From: Salinibacterium sp. UTAS2018
GTDB lineage: Bacteria > Actinomycetota > Actinomycetes > Actinomycetales > Microbacteriaceae
Reading direction: 5' to 3'
Length of the DNA: 64,000 nt
Assembly: GCF_004118935.1 (NCBI RefSeq)
Contig: NZ_CP035375.1
Location: 2,480,001 to 2,544,000 of the forward strand
Shown here: piece by piece, positions 33,493 to 41,772 of the stretch
Numbering within the stretch: the stretch's first letter is position 1
How the letters are laid out: the number at the start of each line of letters is the position of its first letter
The notes under the pieces: generated by a model
What the model was told of the DNA's origin: nothing
What the model saw: only the letters and a program-made list of their open reading frames with translations
The model's database searches: none
Program-made: the position numbers and the translations under genes

Positions 33493-33939
33493 GTGCCAGT
33501 GAATAAAGAACTAGAAGGTCGGGTCTTCCCGCCCACCACGCCATATCTTGTCGGGCGCGAAAAAGTACGCGAGTTTGCTCGTGCAGTTTTCGCCCAAAGC
33601 CCCCTCAATCACGATCCTGAGGCGGCCAAAGCAGCAGGTTATGCGGATGTCGTCGCACCGCCCACCTTCGCCGTCGTCATCCAAGAAGCAGGCCTTGCCC
33701 TCATGCTGGCCGCCCCCGACACCGGCATCGACTTCTCCCGCATCGTGCACGGAGAACAGAAATTTCGCTACACGCGGCCGATCGTCGCCGGTGACGAGCT
33801 CACCGCCATCCTCACTGTCACGAGCATCAAATCGCTCGGTGGCAACGACATGATCACCGCCGACACCGCCATTAGTGATGCCGAAGGCAACCACGTCGTC
33901 ACCGCAACCTCCGTACTCGTCATGAGAGGCACAGAATGA
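33493..33939 (+). CDS. MaoC-family dehydratase N-terminal protein (HadA/HadC type)
   Basis: A 148-residue hot-dog-fold protein. GREKVREFARAVF, the YADVVAPPTFAVVI strand and VHGEQKFRYTRPIVAGDEL match the structural subunit of the mycobacterial (3R)-hydroxyacyl-ACP dehydratase. The family partner with the catalytic residues is the next gene, which overlaps by four bases. GTG start. Expected role is in fatty acid chain elongation. Confidence 0.9.
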   Translation: MPVNKELEGRVFPPTTPYLVGREKVREFARAVFAQSPLNHDPEAAKAAGYADVVAPPTFAVVIQEAGLALMLAAPDTGIDFSRIVHGEQKFRYTRPIVAGDELTAILTVTSIKSLGGNDMITADTAISDAEGNHVVTATSVLVMRGTE

Positions 33940-34343
33940 GCGACCTCACCGTCGGGCAAGAACTCATCACCGGCAAAGTCACCCTCACCCGCTTCTCGCT
34001 CGTGCGCTACGCGGGAGCATCCGGAGACTTCAACCCCATCCACTACCGTGACGACGTCGCGAAGTCAGTCGGTCTGCCCGGCGTCCTCGCCCACGGCATG
34101 CTCACGATGGGTCTCGCCGTTCAGCCCGTCATCGATTGGATGGATGGCCGCGGCGAAGTTGTCGAATACGGTGTGCGCTTCACGCGCCCCGTCGTCGTTG
34201 ACGGCAACGGTGGAATCACTGTCAGCGTCACCGCCAAAGTCGGCGCCATCGAAGACGATGTAACTCGCATCGATCTCACCGTCAGTGCCGCCAACCAGAC
34301 CGTGCTCGGAAAATCACAAGTGAGGGTCAAACTCAACAAATGA
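33936..34343 (+). CDS. MaoC-family dehydratase (HadB type)
   Basis: A 135-residue catalytic hot-dog subunit. The hydratase-2 motif is YAGASGDFNPIHYRDD, with the catalytic Asp and His, followed by LPGVLAHGMLTMG. It overlaps the upstream subunit and murB (ATGA at both ends), so the three are translated as one unit. This gene trio is common in actinobacteria. Confidence 0.93.
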   Translation: MSDLTVGQELITGKVTLTRFSLVRYAGASGDFNPIHYRDDVAKSVGLPGVLAHGMLTMGLAVQPVIDWMDGRGEVVEYGVRFTRPVVVDGNGGITVSVTAKVGAIEDDVTRIDLTVSAANQTVLGKSQVRVKLNK

Positions 34344-35473
34344 CCGAAACCGCCCCCAGCGAAAGCACCGCGCCGCAGTACAACGTGTCGCTCGCCGACC
34401 TCACTACCATCAAGGTAGGAGGGCCGGCGCACACGTTGCTTCGTCCCGCCTCCGAGAAAGAGTTGCTCGCGACTATGCGAGACGTGTGGGCCCGAGGTGA
34501 CGAATGGCTGCTCATTGGGGGCGGCTCCAACTTGGTCATTAGCGATGAAGGATTCGATGGCACCGTCATTCACATCGCTACCCGCGGCATCCAGCTCGTC
34601 TCCCAGACCGAGACCTCGCTCACCCTTCGCGTGCAAGCCGGAGAGCCGTGGGACGGCCTGGTCGCGCGCCTCGTTTCGCGTGGCTGGGCAGGACTCGAAG
34701 CGCTCAGTGGCATTCCCGGATCGGTGGGCGCTGCGCCCATCCAGAACATCGGCGCCTACGGCCAAGAAGTTGCCAGTGTGCTCGACGGCATCGACTTTCT
34801 CGACTACGACAACAGCGAATTCGTTCACCTCTCGACCACCGAACTCGAGCTGGGGTACCGCAACTCAGTGATCAAAGAGGGGCGCGCCGGGGTCGTCCTC
34901 GCCGTGTATCTGACCCTCACGGCCTCGCCCGAAAGCACCGTGCAGTATCAACAGCTCGCCACCGCGCTCGGCGTGAACGTCGGCGACCGCGTACCCGTGC
35001 AACAGGTGCGCGACACCGTGCTCGCCCTCCGAGCCTCCAAAGCCATGGTGCTCGACCCCAACGAGCCAGACTCAGCCAGTTGTGGTTCGTTCTTCACCAA
35101 CCCGATCGTGCCCGAACATATCGCCCGTGCTCTTCCGGCGGATGCCCCCCGCTGGGTCATCGACGATGATCCGGTTACCGACGTTGTGGTTCCGCTCGGC
35201 CAAGAACCAGCACCGCCGCCCGCGCCCAAGCCGCGCCTCGTCAAACTCAGCGCAGCTTGGCTCATCGAGAATGCTGGCGTCAAGAAGGGCTTCAGATTGC
35301 CCGGCTCACGCGCGGCCGTCTCCACTAAGCACAGCTTGGCGATCGTCAACCGCACCGGTGCCGACGCCGCAGAGGTAGCAGAGCTCGCCCGCTACATCGG
35401 GGCGTGCGTGCTTAGCCGCTACGGCATCCACTTGCAGCCCGAGCCGGTCGCTGTTGGAGTTGAGCTGGCCTAG
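34340..35473 (+). CDS. murB: UDP-N-acetylmuramate dehydrogenase MurB
   Basis: A 377-residue flavoenzyme that reduces UDP-GlcNAc-enolpyruvate with NADPH to UDP-MurNAc in peptidoglycan synthesis. FAD motif LLIGGGSNLVISDEGF, GIPGSVGAAPIQNIGAYG, substrate loop YRNSVIK, catalytic Ser in SASCGSFFTNPIV and a C-terminal EPVAVGVEL. A Pro/Ala-rich insert (QEPAPPPAPKPR) splits the C-terminal domain, as in other actinobacteria. Confidence 0.96.
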   Translation: MTETAPSESTAPQYNVSLADLTTIKVGGPAHTLLRPASEKELLATMRDVWARGDEWLLIGGGSNLVISDEGFDGTVIHIATRGIQLVSQTETSLTLRVQAGEPWDGLVARLVSRGWAGLEALSGIPGSVGAAPIQNIGAYGQEVASVLDGIDFLDYDNSEFVHLSTTELELGYRNSVIKEGRAGVVLAVYLTLTASPESTVQYQQLATALGVNVGDRVPVQQVRDTVLALRASKAMVLDPNEPDSASCGSFFTNPIVPEHIARALPADAPRWVIDDDPVTDVVVPLGQEPAPPPAPKPRLVKLSAAWLIENAGVKKGFRLPGSRAAVSTKHSLAIVNRTGADAAEVAELARYIGACVLSRYGIHLQPEPVAVGVELA

Positions 35474-35505
35474 CGGTCACATTGGTCCAGCGGCCACATT
35501 GCCCT
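35472..35505. repeat. Two 17-bp tandem copies at the murB stop
   Basis: AGCGG(T/C)CACATTG occurs at 35472-35484 and 35489-35501, a 17-base period. The first copy includes the murB stop. The next gene is convergent and begins its stop at 35504. Confidence 0.7.
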
Positions 35506-36133
35506 AGTGGGTGCGGGGCAGCAGCCCCAACTCCATCGCCTTCGTCACCGCCCGCGTGCGATCTTTCACGTCGAGCTTCTCGAACACGTGGATGAGGTGG
35601 GTCTTCACGGTCGCCTCGCTCACGAACAAAGCGGCGGCGACCTTTCGGTTGCTATTGCCCGCTGCCACGAGAGCGAGCACTTGAGTTTCACGATCGCTCA
35701 GCGACACCTTCGCGGGTTCGCGCATGCGGTTCACGAGCAGCGCCGCAATAGAGGGGGCGAGCGCAACCTCGCCGCGGGCGACTGAACGCAGCCCCGCCAA
35801 AATCTCGTCCTCGGGTGCCGCCTTCAGCAGGTAGCCACTCGCGCCCGCCTCAATCGCAGTGAGAATGTTCTCGTCTGATTCGTAGGTCGTGAGAATGAGC
35901 ACGCGCACGTCGGGGCGTGCGGCGACGAGCTGCGCGGTTGCCTCGGCGCCTCCGAGGCCGGGCATGCGCAAATCCATGAGCACGACGTCGGGGGAGAGCT
36001 GCGTGGCCAAGGTGACCGCCTGGGTGCCGTCGCTGGCTTCGCCGACGACTTCGATGTCATCCGCTGAGCTCAGTAGCCCAACGATTCCACTGCGAACGAT
36101 GGGATGATCGTCGGCCACCACAACACGGATCAT
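35504..36133 (-). CDS. Response regulator, NarL/LuxR type
   Basis: A 209-residue regulator. The receiver holds VVADDHPIVRSG and phospho-acceptor Asp in DVVLMDLRMPG; the C-terminal LuxR HTH is LSDRETQVLALVAAGNSNRK through VSEATVKTHLIHVFEKL. Its start overlaps the kinase stop. It is the last gene of an operon ATPase-permease-kinase-regulator. Confidence 0.95.
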   Translation of the reverse strand: MIRVVVADDHPIVRSGIVGLLSSADDIEVVGEASDGTQAVTLATQLSPDVVLMDLRMPGLGGAEATAQLVAARPDVRVLILTTYESDENILTAIEAGASGYLLKAAPEDEILAGLRSVARGEVALAPSIAALLVNRMREPAKVSLSDRETQVLALVAAGNSNRKVAAALFVSEATVKTHLIHVFEKLDVKDRTRAVTKAMELGLLPRTH

Positions 36134-37284
36134 GCGAAAACTTCCTTCGGGATGGTGGCGTGCACGGTGGTGCCGGCGGGCGAACTATTAACGTCAAGAC
36201 GGCCGTTCACGAGTGCCAAGCGTTCGCTCATTCCTTCGAGCCCGAAGCCGGTGTGAGCGGTGGAGGGGTCGAAGCCAGTGCCATCGTCCGTCACGGTAAC
36301 CGCGAGCCCAGCCTCGTCAGCAGTGACCAGAATCGTCGCGCGAGTGGCGTTCGCGTGCTTGCGCACATTGGCGAGGGCTTCTTGAGCGCACCGCAGCACG
36401 ACTACTTCTGTTTCGCGGGCGATCGCGGGTAACCCCGCGGCTTCCACGGTCACGGTCAGGTGAGTTTCGCGGCTGTAGCGCGCAGCAAGCCGGGTCAACG
36501 CGCTCGTGATGCCGTCGCCCGTGAGCCCTACGGGAGCGGATGCCGTAACTAGTGCGCGCGCCTCCGCGAGTGCTGCGCGGGCGCTGTCTTCGATCAGCTC
36601 AAGCTGTTCGGCTGCGCCGGCAGCATTGTTGTTGTCCAGTTCGCGCTGAGCTCTTTGGGCTACGAGTACTAGTCCGGTGAGGTCTTGCGCGATGGTGTCG
36701 TGGATTTCGCGGGCAAGCCGCTCGCGTTCGCTGGAGACGCCGGCATCCCGACTGATGGCGGCGAGCTCATTGCGGGTGGACTGCAGCTCAAGTACAAGGT
36801 CGTGGCGTTGGTCGCTGAGTTTCGAGATTTGGGTGATCCAGAGGCCGAGCGCGAGGCTGAAGATGAGGGAGAGCGCGGTGACCGTGCCGCTGTAGAGGAG
36901 GGCTTCAACGCTGAGCCCCATGTTGATGACTGAGCCAACTCCCACAGAGAGAGCGAGCGCAACGTTGCTGATAATCGCGTTGCGGGTGCGTTCGGAGATC
37001 ACCCACACCAGTGGGTAGGCGAGAGCTTGCAGCGTGGCCATCACGGGCATGAACGCTACGGCCACCCCTACCGTGATGACGAGCGCGGTCACGAAAGCGA
37101 AGGCGGCCAGTCGGCTAGTTTGCGAGCGAATGCCGAGCGTGAACCAGGCGAGTGCGAAAGCTGCCAACGCAATCCCGGCGCCCGTCTTGGTCCCCGAGCT
37201 ATAGCCGCCGGAGCCGATGATGAGCACTGCCATGACCGCCGTAGTGACGGTCACCGCAATGCTCATCCAGCGAACGAAACCCAT
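36130..37284 (-). CDS. Sensor histidine kinase, HisKA_3 (NarL-type partner)
   Basis: A 384-residue kinase with about six membrane segments in the first 150 residues and no large outer domain, so it may sense the membrane or its own exporter. H-box is ERLAREIHDTIAQDLTGLVL; the ATP domain shows EALANVRKHANATRA, DDGTGFDP and GFGLEGMSERL. It begins immediately at the end of the permease gene. Confidence 0.94.
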   Translation of the reverse strand: MGFVRWMSIAVTVTTAVMAVLIIGSGGYSSGTKTGAGIALAAFALAWFTLGIRSQTSRLAAFAFVTALVITVGVAVAFMPVMATLQALAYPLVWVISERTRNAIISNVALALSVGVGSVINMGLSVEALLYSGTVTALSLIFSLALGLWITQISKLSDQRHDLVLELQSTRNELAAISRDAGVSSERERLAREIHDTIAQDLTGLVLVAQRAQRELDNNNAAGAAEQLELIEDSARAALAEARALVTASAPVGLTGDGITSALTRLAARYSRETHLTVTVEAAGLPAIARETEVVVLRCAQEALANVRKHANATRATILVTADEAGLAVTVTDDGTGFDPSTAHTGFGLEGMSERLALVNGRLDVNSSPAGTTVHATIPKEVFA

Positions 37285-38173
37285 TTAGCTATCCTTGCGG
37301 ATCCAGCGGAAGGTCAGGCGCGTCACGATCAGGCCGAACACGAGCCAGATTCCGGTTGCGATGGCGACGCCGGGCAGGTTCCAGCTCTCGGACTGCTCCA
37401 TTACTTCGAAGCTCGCGGGGAGGAACACTTCGCGCATTCCCTGCGCCATCCACTTGAGCGGGAAGATGCTCGCGAAGTTCTGCAGCCAGGTGGGCAGCAG
37501 TGAGAACCCGAGGTAGACGCCCGAGATGAATTGCAGCACGAGAGCAATGGGGATCACGACGGCGGTGGCGCTCTTGCCCGAGCGGGGAAGCGCGCTCAGC
37601 GCGATTCCGAGCACGGCGGATGTCGTGACACCGAGCACAAAGACCCACGCGAAGGTCAGCCACTTGCTTGCTTCGCTCGGCAGTTCCACGCCGAACGCGA
37701 CGCTCGCGACCACGATCACGAGGGTGGCTTGCAGCACGCCCGTTACGAAGACTTGGCCGATCTTGCCGATGAAGTAGCTCATGATCGGCAGCGGTGTTCC
37801 GGCGAATCGTTTGAGCGTTCCGTCACTGCGTTCCATTGCGATGTCGATGGCCATGTTCTGCAGGCCGCTCAGGAGCAGGCCGGCGGCGAGCATCCCGGGC
37901 AGGTAGAAAGCAGCGGCGGTGAGGGGCTCGTCTTCGGTGCCAAAGTTCTGCTCGCTGAAGGCGAGGGCGAAGATCGTGAGCATGACGACGGGAAAGAGGA
38001 AGGTGAAGAAGACCGAGTCACCCTGGCGGAAGTAGGCCCGCACTTCGTACTTGATGCGGCTGAAGCCGAGCGTCAGGTTGCGGCTGAGACTCGTAGCGAG
38101 GCTGCTCTTCTGAACGGCCCGCGGCGCGGGAGAGACAGTGTTGGGGGTGGGCGCGGGGGGGTGTAGTGCTCAT
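37285..38173 (-). CDS. ABC-2 permease, interrupted by a one-base frameshift in a G7 run
   Basis: From GTG 38043 the frame gives 252 residues of a typical ABC-2 permease (FFTFLFPVVMLTIFALAFSE, six segments). The family-like N-terminus NLTLGFSRIKYEVRAYFRQG is coded just upstream in the same frame but has no start there. An ATG at 38173, overlapping the ATPase stop as ATGA, would reach it if the run of seven G at 38155-38161 had six. So the natural start is out of frame by one base. It is a slipped tract, a sequencing error or a recent pseudogene; initiation at GTG 38043 would leave out about 43 residues. Confidence 0.8.
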
Positions 38174-39045
38174 CGTGCGTTCTCCTCTGCGCGAGTGTGC
38201 GCGTGGTCTGAGACCAACTGCAGATAAATGTCTTCGAGGCTCGGGCGGATGATCTCTAGCCCGGCCGGTTCGGAGCCGTCAGCGGTGAGGGCGGCCACCA
38301 CCGCTCCGGGGGTGTGGGTGCGTTCTTCGCGACGCACTCCGTTCTCGCGCCACCGCACGATCGGCACCCGAGCTTCGGCCCCACCGAGCTCATCGATGGC
38401 ACCGATGTCAATCATCTTTCCGCCCGCAATGACTCCGGCGCGGTCGCCCAACTGGGCAGCCTCGTCAAGGTAGTGGGTGGTGAGCAGGATGCTGGTTCCC
38501 TCCGCCTTGAGTGAGCGAATCAGTTGCCAGAACTGCTGCCGCGCCTCGGGGTCAAAGCCCGTGGTGGGTTCGTCGAGAAAGAGCAACTCGGGGTTGCCGA
38601 TGATGCCGAGCGCGACATCCACTCGTCGTCGTTGCCCACCGGAGAGCTTGCGAATCAGGGTGCTGGCCTTGGCCTCGAGGCCCACCGCCGCGATCACGTC
38701 GTCGACCGTGCGGGGGTTCGGGTAGTAACCAGCAAAGTGGGTGAGTTGTTCGCGCACCGTCACGTTGCCGCTCTCGCCGGTGGACTGCAGCACAATGCCA
38801 AGGCGTGCTTTCCAGTCGAGACCGCCCTTGCCGGGGTCGACGCCGAGCACGCTCGCGCTGCCGCTGGTTCGATCCCGATACCCTTCCAAGATCTCGATCG
38901 TGGTCGACTTGCCTGCCCCATTCGGGCCGAGCAGGGCAAAGGTTTCGCCGCGTTGAATCTCAAAACTGACCGAGTCAACAGCGGCAAAAGAACCGTAGGT
39001 TTTGCGCAGATCCTCGACCTGCACGACGGGAGCGGTGGTGTTCAT
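38170..39045 (-). CDS. ABC transporter ATP-binding protein, ABC-2 exporter (DrrA type)
   Basis: A 291-residue ATPase: Walker A LLGPNGAGKSTT, signature KLSGGQRRRVDVALG, Walker B LLFLDEPTTGFD, and a C-terminal DrrA-like extension (GLEIIRPSLEDIYLQLV). It pairs with the permease for export of a drug, lipid or polymer. First gene of the four-gene operon, with an 18-bp palindrome 57 bases upstream. Confidence 0.95.
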   Translation of the reverse strand: MNTTAPVVQVEDLRKTYGSFAAVDSVSFEIQRGETFALLGPNGAGKSTTIEILEGYRDRTSGSASVLGVDPGKGGLDWKARLGIVLQSTGESGNVTVREQLTHFAGYYPNPRTVDDVIAAVGLEAKASTLIRKLSGGQRRRVDVALGIIGNPELLFLDEPTTGFDPEARQQFWQLIRSLKAEGTSILLTTHYLDEAAQLGDRAGVIAGGKMIDIGAIDELGGAEARVPIVRWRENGVRREERTHTPGAVVAALTADGSEPAGLEIIRPSLEDIYLQLVSDHAHTRAEENAR

Positions 39046-39101
39046 GCTTCTATCGTCGCCTGTCCGGGCCCTGGGCGACAGGTGCAGTCGGTTAGAGCGT
39101 G

Positions 39102-39119
39102 ATCAACCGATCGGTTGAT
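39102..39119. promoter_or_regulatory. Perfect 18-bp palindrome, TetR-like operator
   Basis: ATCAACCGATCGGTTGAT is fully self-complementary. The inner ACCGATCGGT is a form often seen in TetR-family operators. It lies in the 172-base spacer between the divergent ABC-2 operon and a lipoprotein gene. No TetR gene is in the window. Confidence 0.6.
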
Positions 39120-39217
39120 GCGCCACAACGGCGCAGTTTCGATTGCGGGGTTGTTGGGGGACTGCCGCGCCCTTCTCTATGCCGCGGGTACTCAGCCTTC
39201 GCCGCTACGGTCGAGTC

Positions 39218-39682
39218 ATGATCTCGCCGGCCGGCACTCGAACCACTGCTCTTGCTGCGCTCGCACTCGCCGTCACCTTCGTGGTCACGGGATGCTCTTC
39301 GCCGAGCACCTCGAGTAACACGAGTGAACTCAGCACAACACCGCCGGCCAGCTCAAGCCCTGACGCGGCCACGTTCTTCCCTGATGTGGAGGAGGTAGCG
39401 GTCACCCCTGCGGGCACCAACCTCTTTGACTTCGCGGTCACCATCAGTTCGGCGTATGACACCCCGGAACAGTACGCCGACGGCTGGCACGTGCTTGCGC
39501 CCGACGGCACAGTGCTTGGCGAGCACACTCTCTCGCACGATCACGCGAGCGAGCAGCCGTTCACGCGCACGCAGGCGGGCGTTGAGATCTCTGAGGACAT
39601 CACAGAAGTGACAATCGAGGGTCGCGATCAGGCCAACGGCTACGGCGGAACCACCATCACCGTCGAATTGCCGGGCCGCTAG
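39218..39682 (+). CDS. Lipoprotein of unknown function
   Basis: A 154-residue secreted protein. Lipoprotein signal with lipobox VVTGC at about residue 22, a Ser/Thr tether, then a small beta-sandwich-like domain (FDFAVTISSAYDTPEQYADG, DGTVLGEHTLSHDHA, EVTIEGRDQANGYGG). The domain looks like an immunoglobulin-like fold with an NGYGG end. Start ATG 39218 is the one that gives the signal peptide. No partner gene is evident. Confidence 0.78.
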   Translation: MISPAGTRTTALAALALAVTFVVTGCSSPSTSSNTSELSTTPPASSSPDAATFFPDVEEVAVTPAGTNLFDFAVTISSAYDTPEQYADGWHVLAPDGTVLGEHTLSHDHASEQPFTRTQAGVEISEDITEVTIEGRDQANGYGGTTITVELPGR

Positions 39683-39685
39683 CGG

Positions 39686-40432
39686 CTACTCGTCGTCTTC
39701 GCTGCTGTCGTCAGCGTTGTCGGTCGCATCAGCGTCCGCAGTCGCGTCCGCGCCGGCGCCGGCATCCAGGCCTTCGGGCGCCGCGGCATCCGCCAGCAGC
39801 AACCGAAGCTCCGCATCAAAGAGCGCAGCTTCGTAGCCGTCGTCGGGGGATTGCCGCAGCACTACGGTGGTCAGGGCGTGCAGTCGTGCATCCCCGGATC
39901 CATTGTCGGCGACCTCCTCGAGCAGCACAGCAGCATGATCACCGAGCGTCACCAGTGACCGACTGAGGCTCATCCTGGCGTCGTGCCCGCCGCTCCCAAG
40001 ATGCGTCACGAGCAGCGCCGCCAACTCCGTTTCACTTCCCTCGGGAACGAGCACCGTTGCCACTCGCCAGGCGGTGCGCGCGACATTCTCGTCGGAGTCG
40101 TTCAGCACCTCGGGAGTGATCGCTTCCCAGCCGGCGGGGTCGCCGATTTTCGACAGCGTGTGGAGTGCTTGGCTGCGCGCCTGCGCGGTTCCCGATCGGG
40201 TCTCCAACACCAGTAGTGGCACAGTCACCGACGACGGATGCCGCATCAACGCCCACGTGAGCGTCTCCCGAACGTTGAGATCGGGTTCGATCGCGCACCG
40301 CTCGAGCAGCACGCGAACGAATTCGTCTCGCGGGTGGGTTCCGGCCGACATGGCAGCCTGAAGCCGCTGCGATGGCTGGGCGTCAGTCAACGCCGTGGTC
40401 AACCGGTCAGCAGCACTGGCAGCAGCATCCAT
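39686..40432 (-). CDS. HEAT-repeat protein
   Basis: A 248-residue helical-repeat protein. About five alpha-alpha repeats can be traced (CAIEPDLNVRETLTWALMRH, ARSQALHTLSKIGDP, ENVARTAWRVATVL, ARMSLSRSLVTLGDH), then an acidic tail rich in Asp and Ala. ATG 40432 has GGAGG five bases upstream, so I prefer it to an earlier GTG. Such proteins are usually binding scaffolds; the target is unknown. Its stop is three bases from that of the lipoprotein gene, in the palindrome GCCGCTAGCGGC. Confidence 0.8.
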   Translation of the reverse strand: MDAAASAADRLTTALTDAQPSQRLQAAMSAGTHPRDEFVRVLLERCAIEPDLNVRETLTWALMRHPSSVTVPLLVLETRSGTAQARSQALHTLSKIGDPAGWEAITPEVLNDSDENVARTAWRVATVLVPEGSETELAALLVTHLGSGGHDARMSLSRSLVTLGDHAAVLLEEVADNGSGDARLHALTTVVLRQSPDDGYEAALFDAELRLLLADAAAPEGLDAGAGADATADADATDNADDSSEDDE

Positions 40433-40467
40433 AAATTCCTCCACCGCAACGGAGGCGGTATGTGGTT

Positions 40468-41664
40468 TTAGCTAAAGAGTTTCTGAAGGCGCTGAACGCC
40501 TTCGAGAAGTGCGTCGTCGCCGAGGGCGTACGAGAGGCGAAGGTAGCCGCTCGGGCCGAAGGCTTCTCCGGGGATGACCGCAACTTCAGCCTTCTCGAGG
40601 ATGAGGTCGGCGAGTTCGAGGCTCGTGGTCGGGGTGACTCCAGCCCATTCGCGGTTCAGCAGGCCCGAGACCTCCGGGTAGACGTAGAACGCACCCTGCG
40701 GCGTCGGGCAATTGATGCCCTCGATCTTATTGAGCTCCGAGACCATGAGCTTGCGGCGACGGTCGAAGGCCAGGCGCATTTCTTCCACGGCATCTTGCGG
40801 GCCAGTCAATGCTTCGATTGCGGCGCGCTGCGAAATGTTGGAGACGTTGCTCGTGAGGTGCGACTGCAGGTTTGCAGCGCCCTTCATGGCGTCGACGGGG
40901 CCGACCATCCAGCCGAGGCGCCAGCCGGTCATCGAATAGCTCTTGGCGACACCGTTCACGAGGATGGTGGTGTCGGCGAGCGCCGGAACAACCTCCACGA
41001 TCGAGACTGCGCGCACTCCGTCGTAGACCAAGTTTTGGTAGATGTCATCGCTGATCACCCAGATGCCGTGCTCGAGCGCCCATTCGCCGATGGCTTTGGT
41101 CTGCTCAGGGGTGTACACGGCACCGGTGGGGTTCGAGGGCGAAACGAAGAGCAGCACCTTGGTGTTCTCCGTGCGAGCTGCTTCGAGCTGTTCCACGGTG
41201 ACGAGGTAGCCCTGGTCTGCGCCAGCAAAAACTTCGACCATGGTGCCACCGGCGAGCTTGATCGCTTCGGGGTAGGTGGTCCAGTACGGGGTAGGAACGA
41301 TAACTTCATCGCCCTGGTCAACGAGAGTTGCAAAGGCTTGGTACACGGCCTGCTTGCCACCATTGGTGACAACAACCTGGTTGATCCCCACCTCGAGGCC
41401 GCTGTCACGCAGCGTCTTGGCGGCGATTGCCTCACGCAGTTCGGGCAGTCCGGCTGCGGGCGTGTAGCGGTGGTTCTTGGGGTCGAGCACCGCAGCGGAT
41501 GCCGCCTCCACAATGTTCGCGGGGGTCGCGAAGTCGGGCTCGCCCGCCGCGTAGCTGATGATGGGCCGCCCGGCCGCAAGAAGCGACTTGGCCTTGGCAT
41601 CCACCTTGAGGGTGGCTGACTCAGCGATGGCGGAAATTCTGGCAGAGAGGCGAGGTGAGGTCAC
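40468..41664 (-). CDS. Class I/II aminotransferase, aspartate aminotransferase type
   Basis: A 398-residue PLP enzyme. [39 protein letters not shown] and the PLP Lys in [16 protein letters not shown] are those of the AspC I-gamma group. Placed next to tRNA-Trp and secE as in many actinobacteria. GTG start; a TACACT -10 stands about six bases before it and no ribosome site is seen, so a leaderless message is likely. Confidence 0.93.
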   Translation of the reverse strand: MTSPRLSARISAIAESATLKVDAKAKSLLAAGRPIISYAAGEPDFATPANIVEAASAAVLDPKNHRYTPAAGLPELREAIAAKTLRDSGLEVGINQVVVTNGGKQAVYQAFATLVDQGDEVIVPTPYWTTYPEAIKLAGGTMVEVFAGADQGYLVTVEQLEAARTENTKVLLFVSPSNPTGAVYTPEQTKAIGEWALEHGIWVISDDIYQNLVYDGVRAVSIVEVVPALADTTILVNGVAKSYSMTGWRLGWMVGPVDAMKGAANLQSHLTSNVSNISQRAAIEALTGPQDAVEEMRLAFDRRRKLMVSELNKIEGINCPTPQGAFYVYPEVSGLLNREWAGVTPTTSLELADLILEKAEVAVIPGEAFGPSGYLRLSYALGDDALLEGVQRLQKLFS

Positions 41665-41707
41665 CCCTCAAGTGTACGGCTTTGCCCGTGTGGATGGGCA
41701 GAGAGAA

Positions 41708-41752
41708 GCGGCCGGAGCAGTAATCCTGGGGGGACTGACCAGCTCCGGCCGC
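41708..41752 (-). terminator. Terminator hairpin between the surface protein and aminotransferase genes
   Basis: GCGGCCGGAGC and GCTCCGGCCGC are perfect 11-bp arms with a 23-base loop. Read on the minus strand the hairpin lies 21 bases after the surface-protein stop and is followed by TTCTCTCT. Confidence 0.7.
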
Positions 41753-41772
41753 TGTAGGTTATCTACGCTGTC

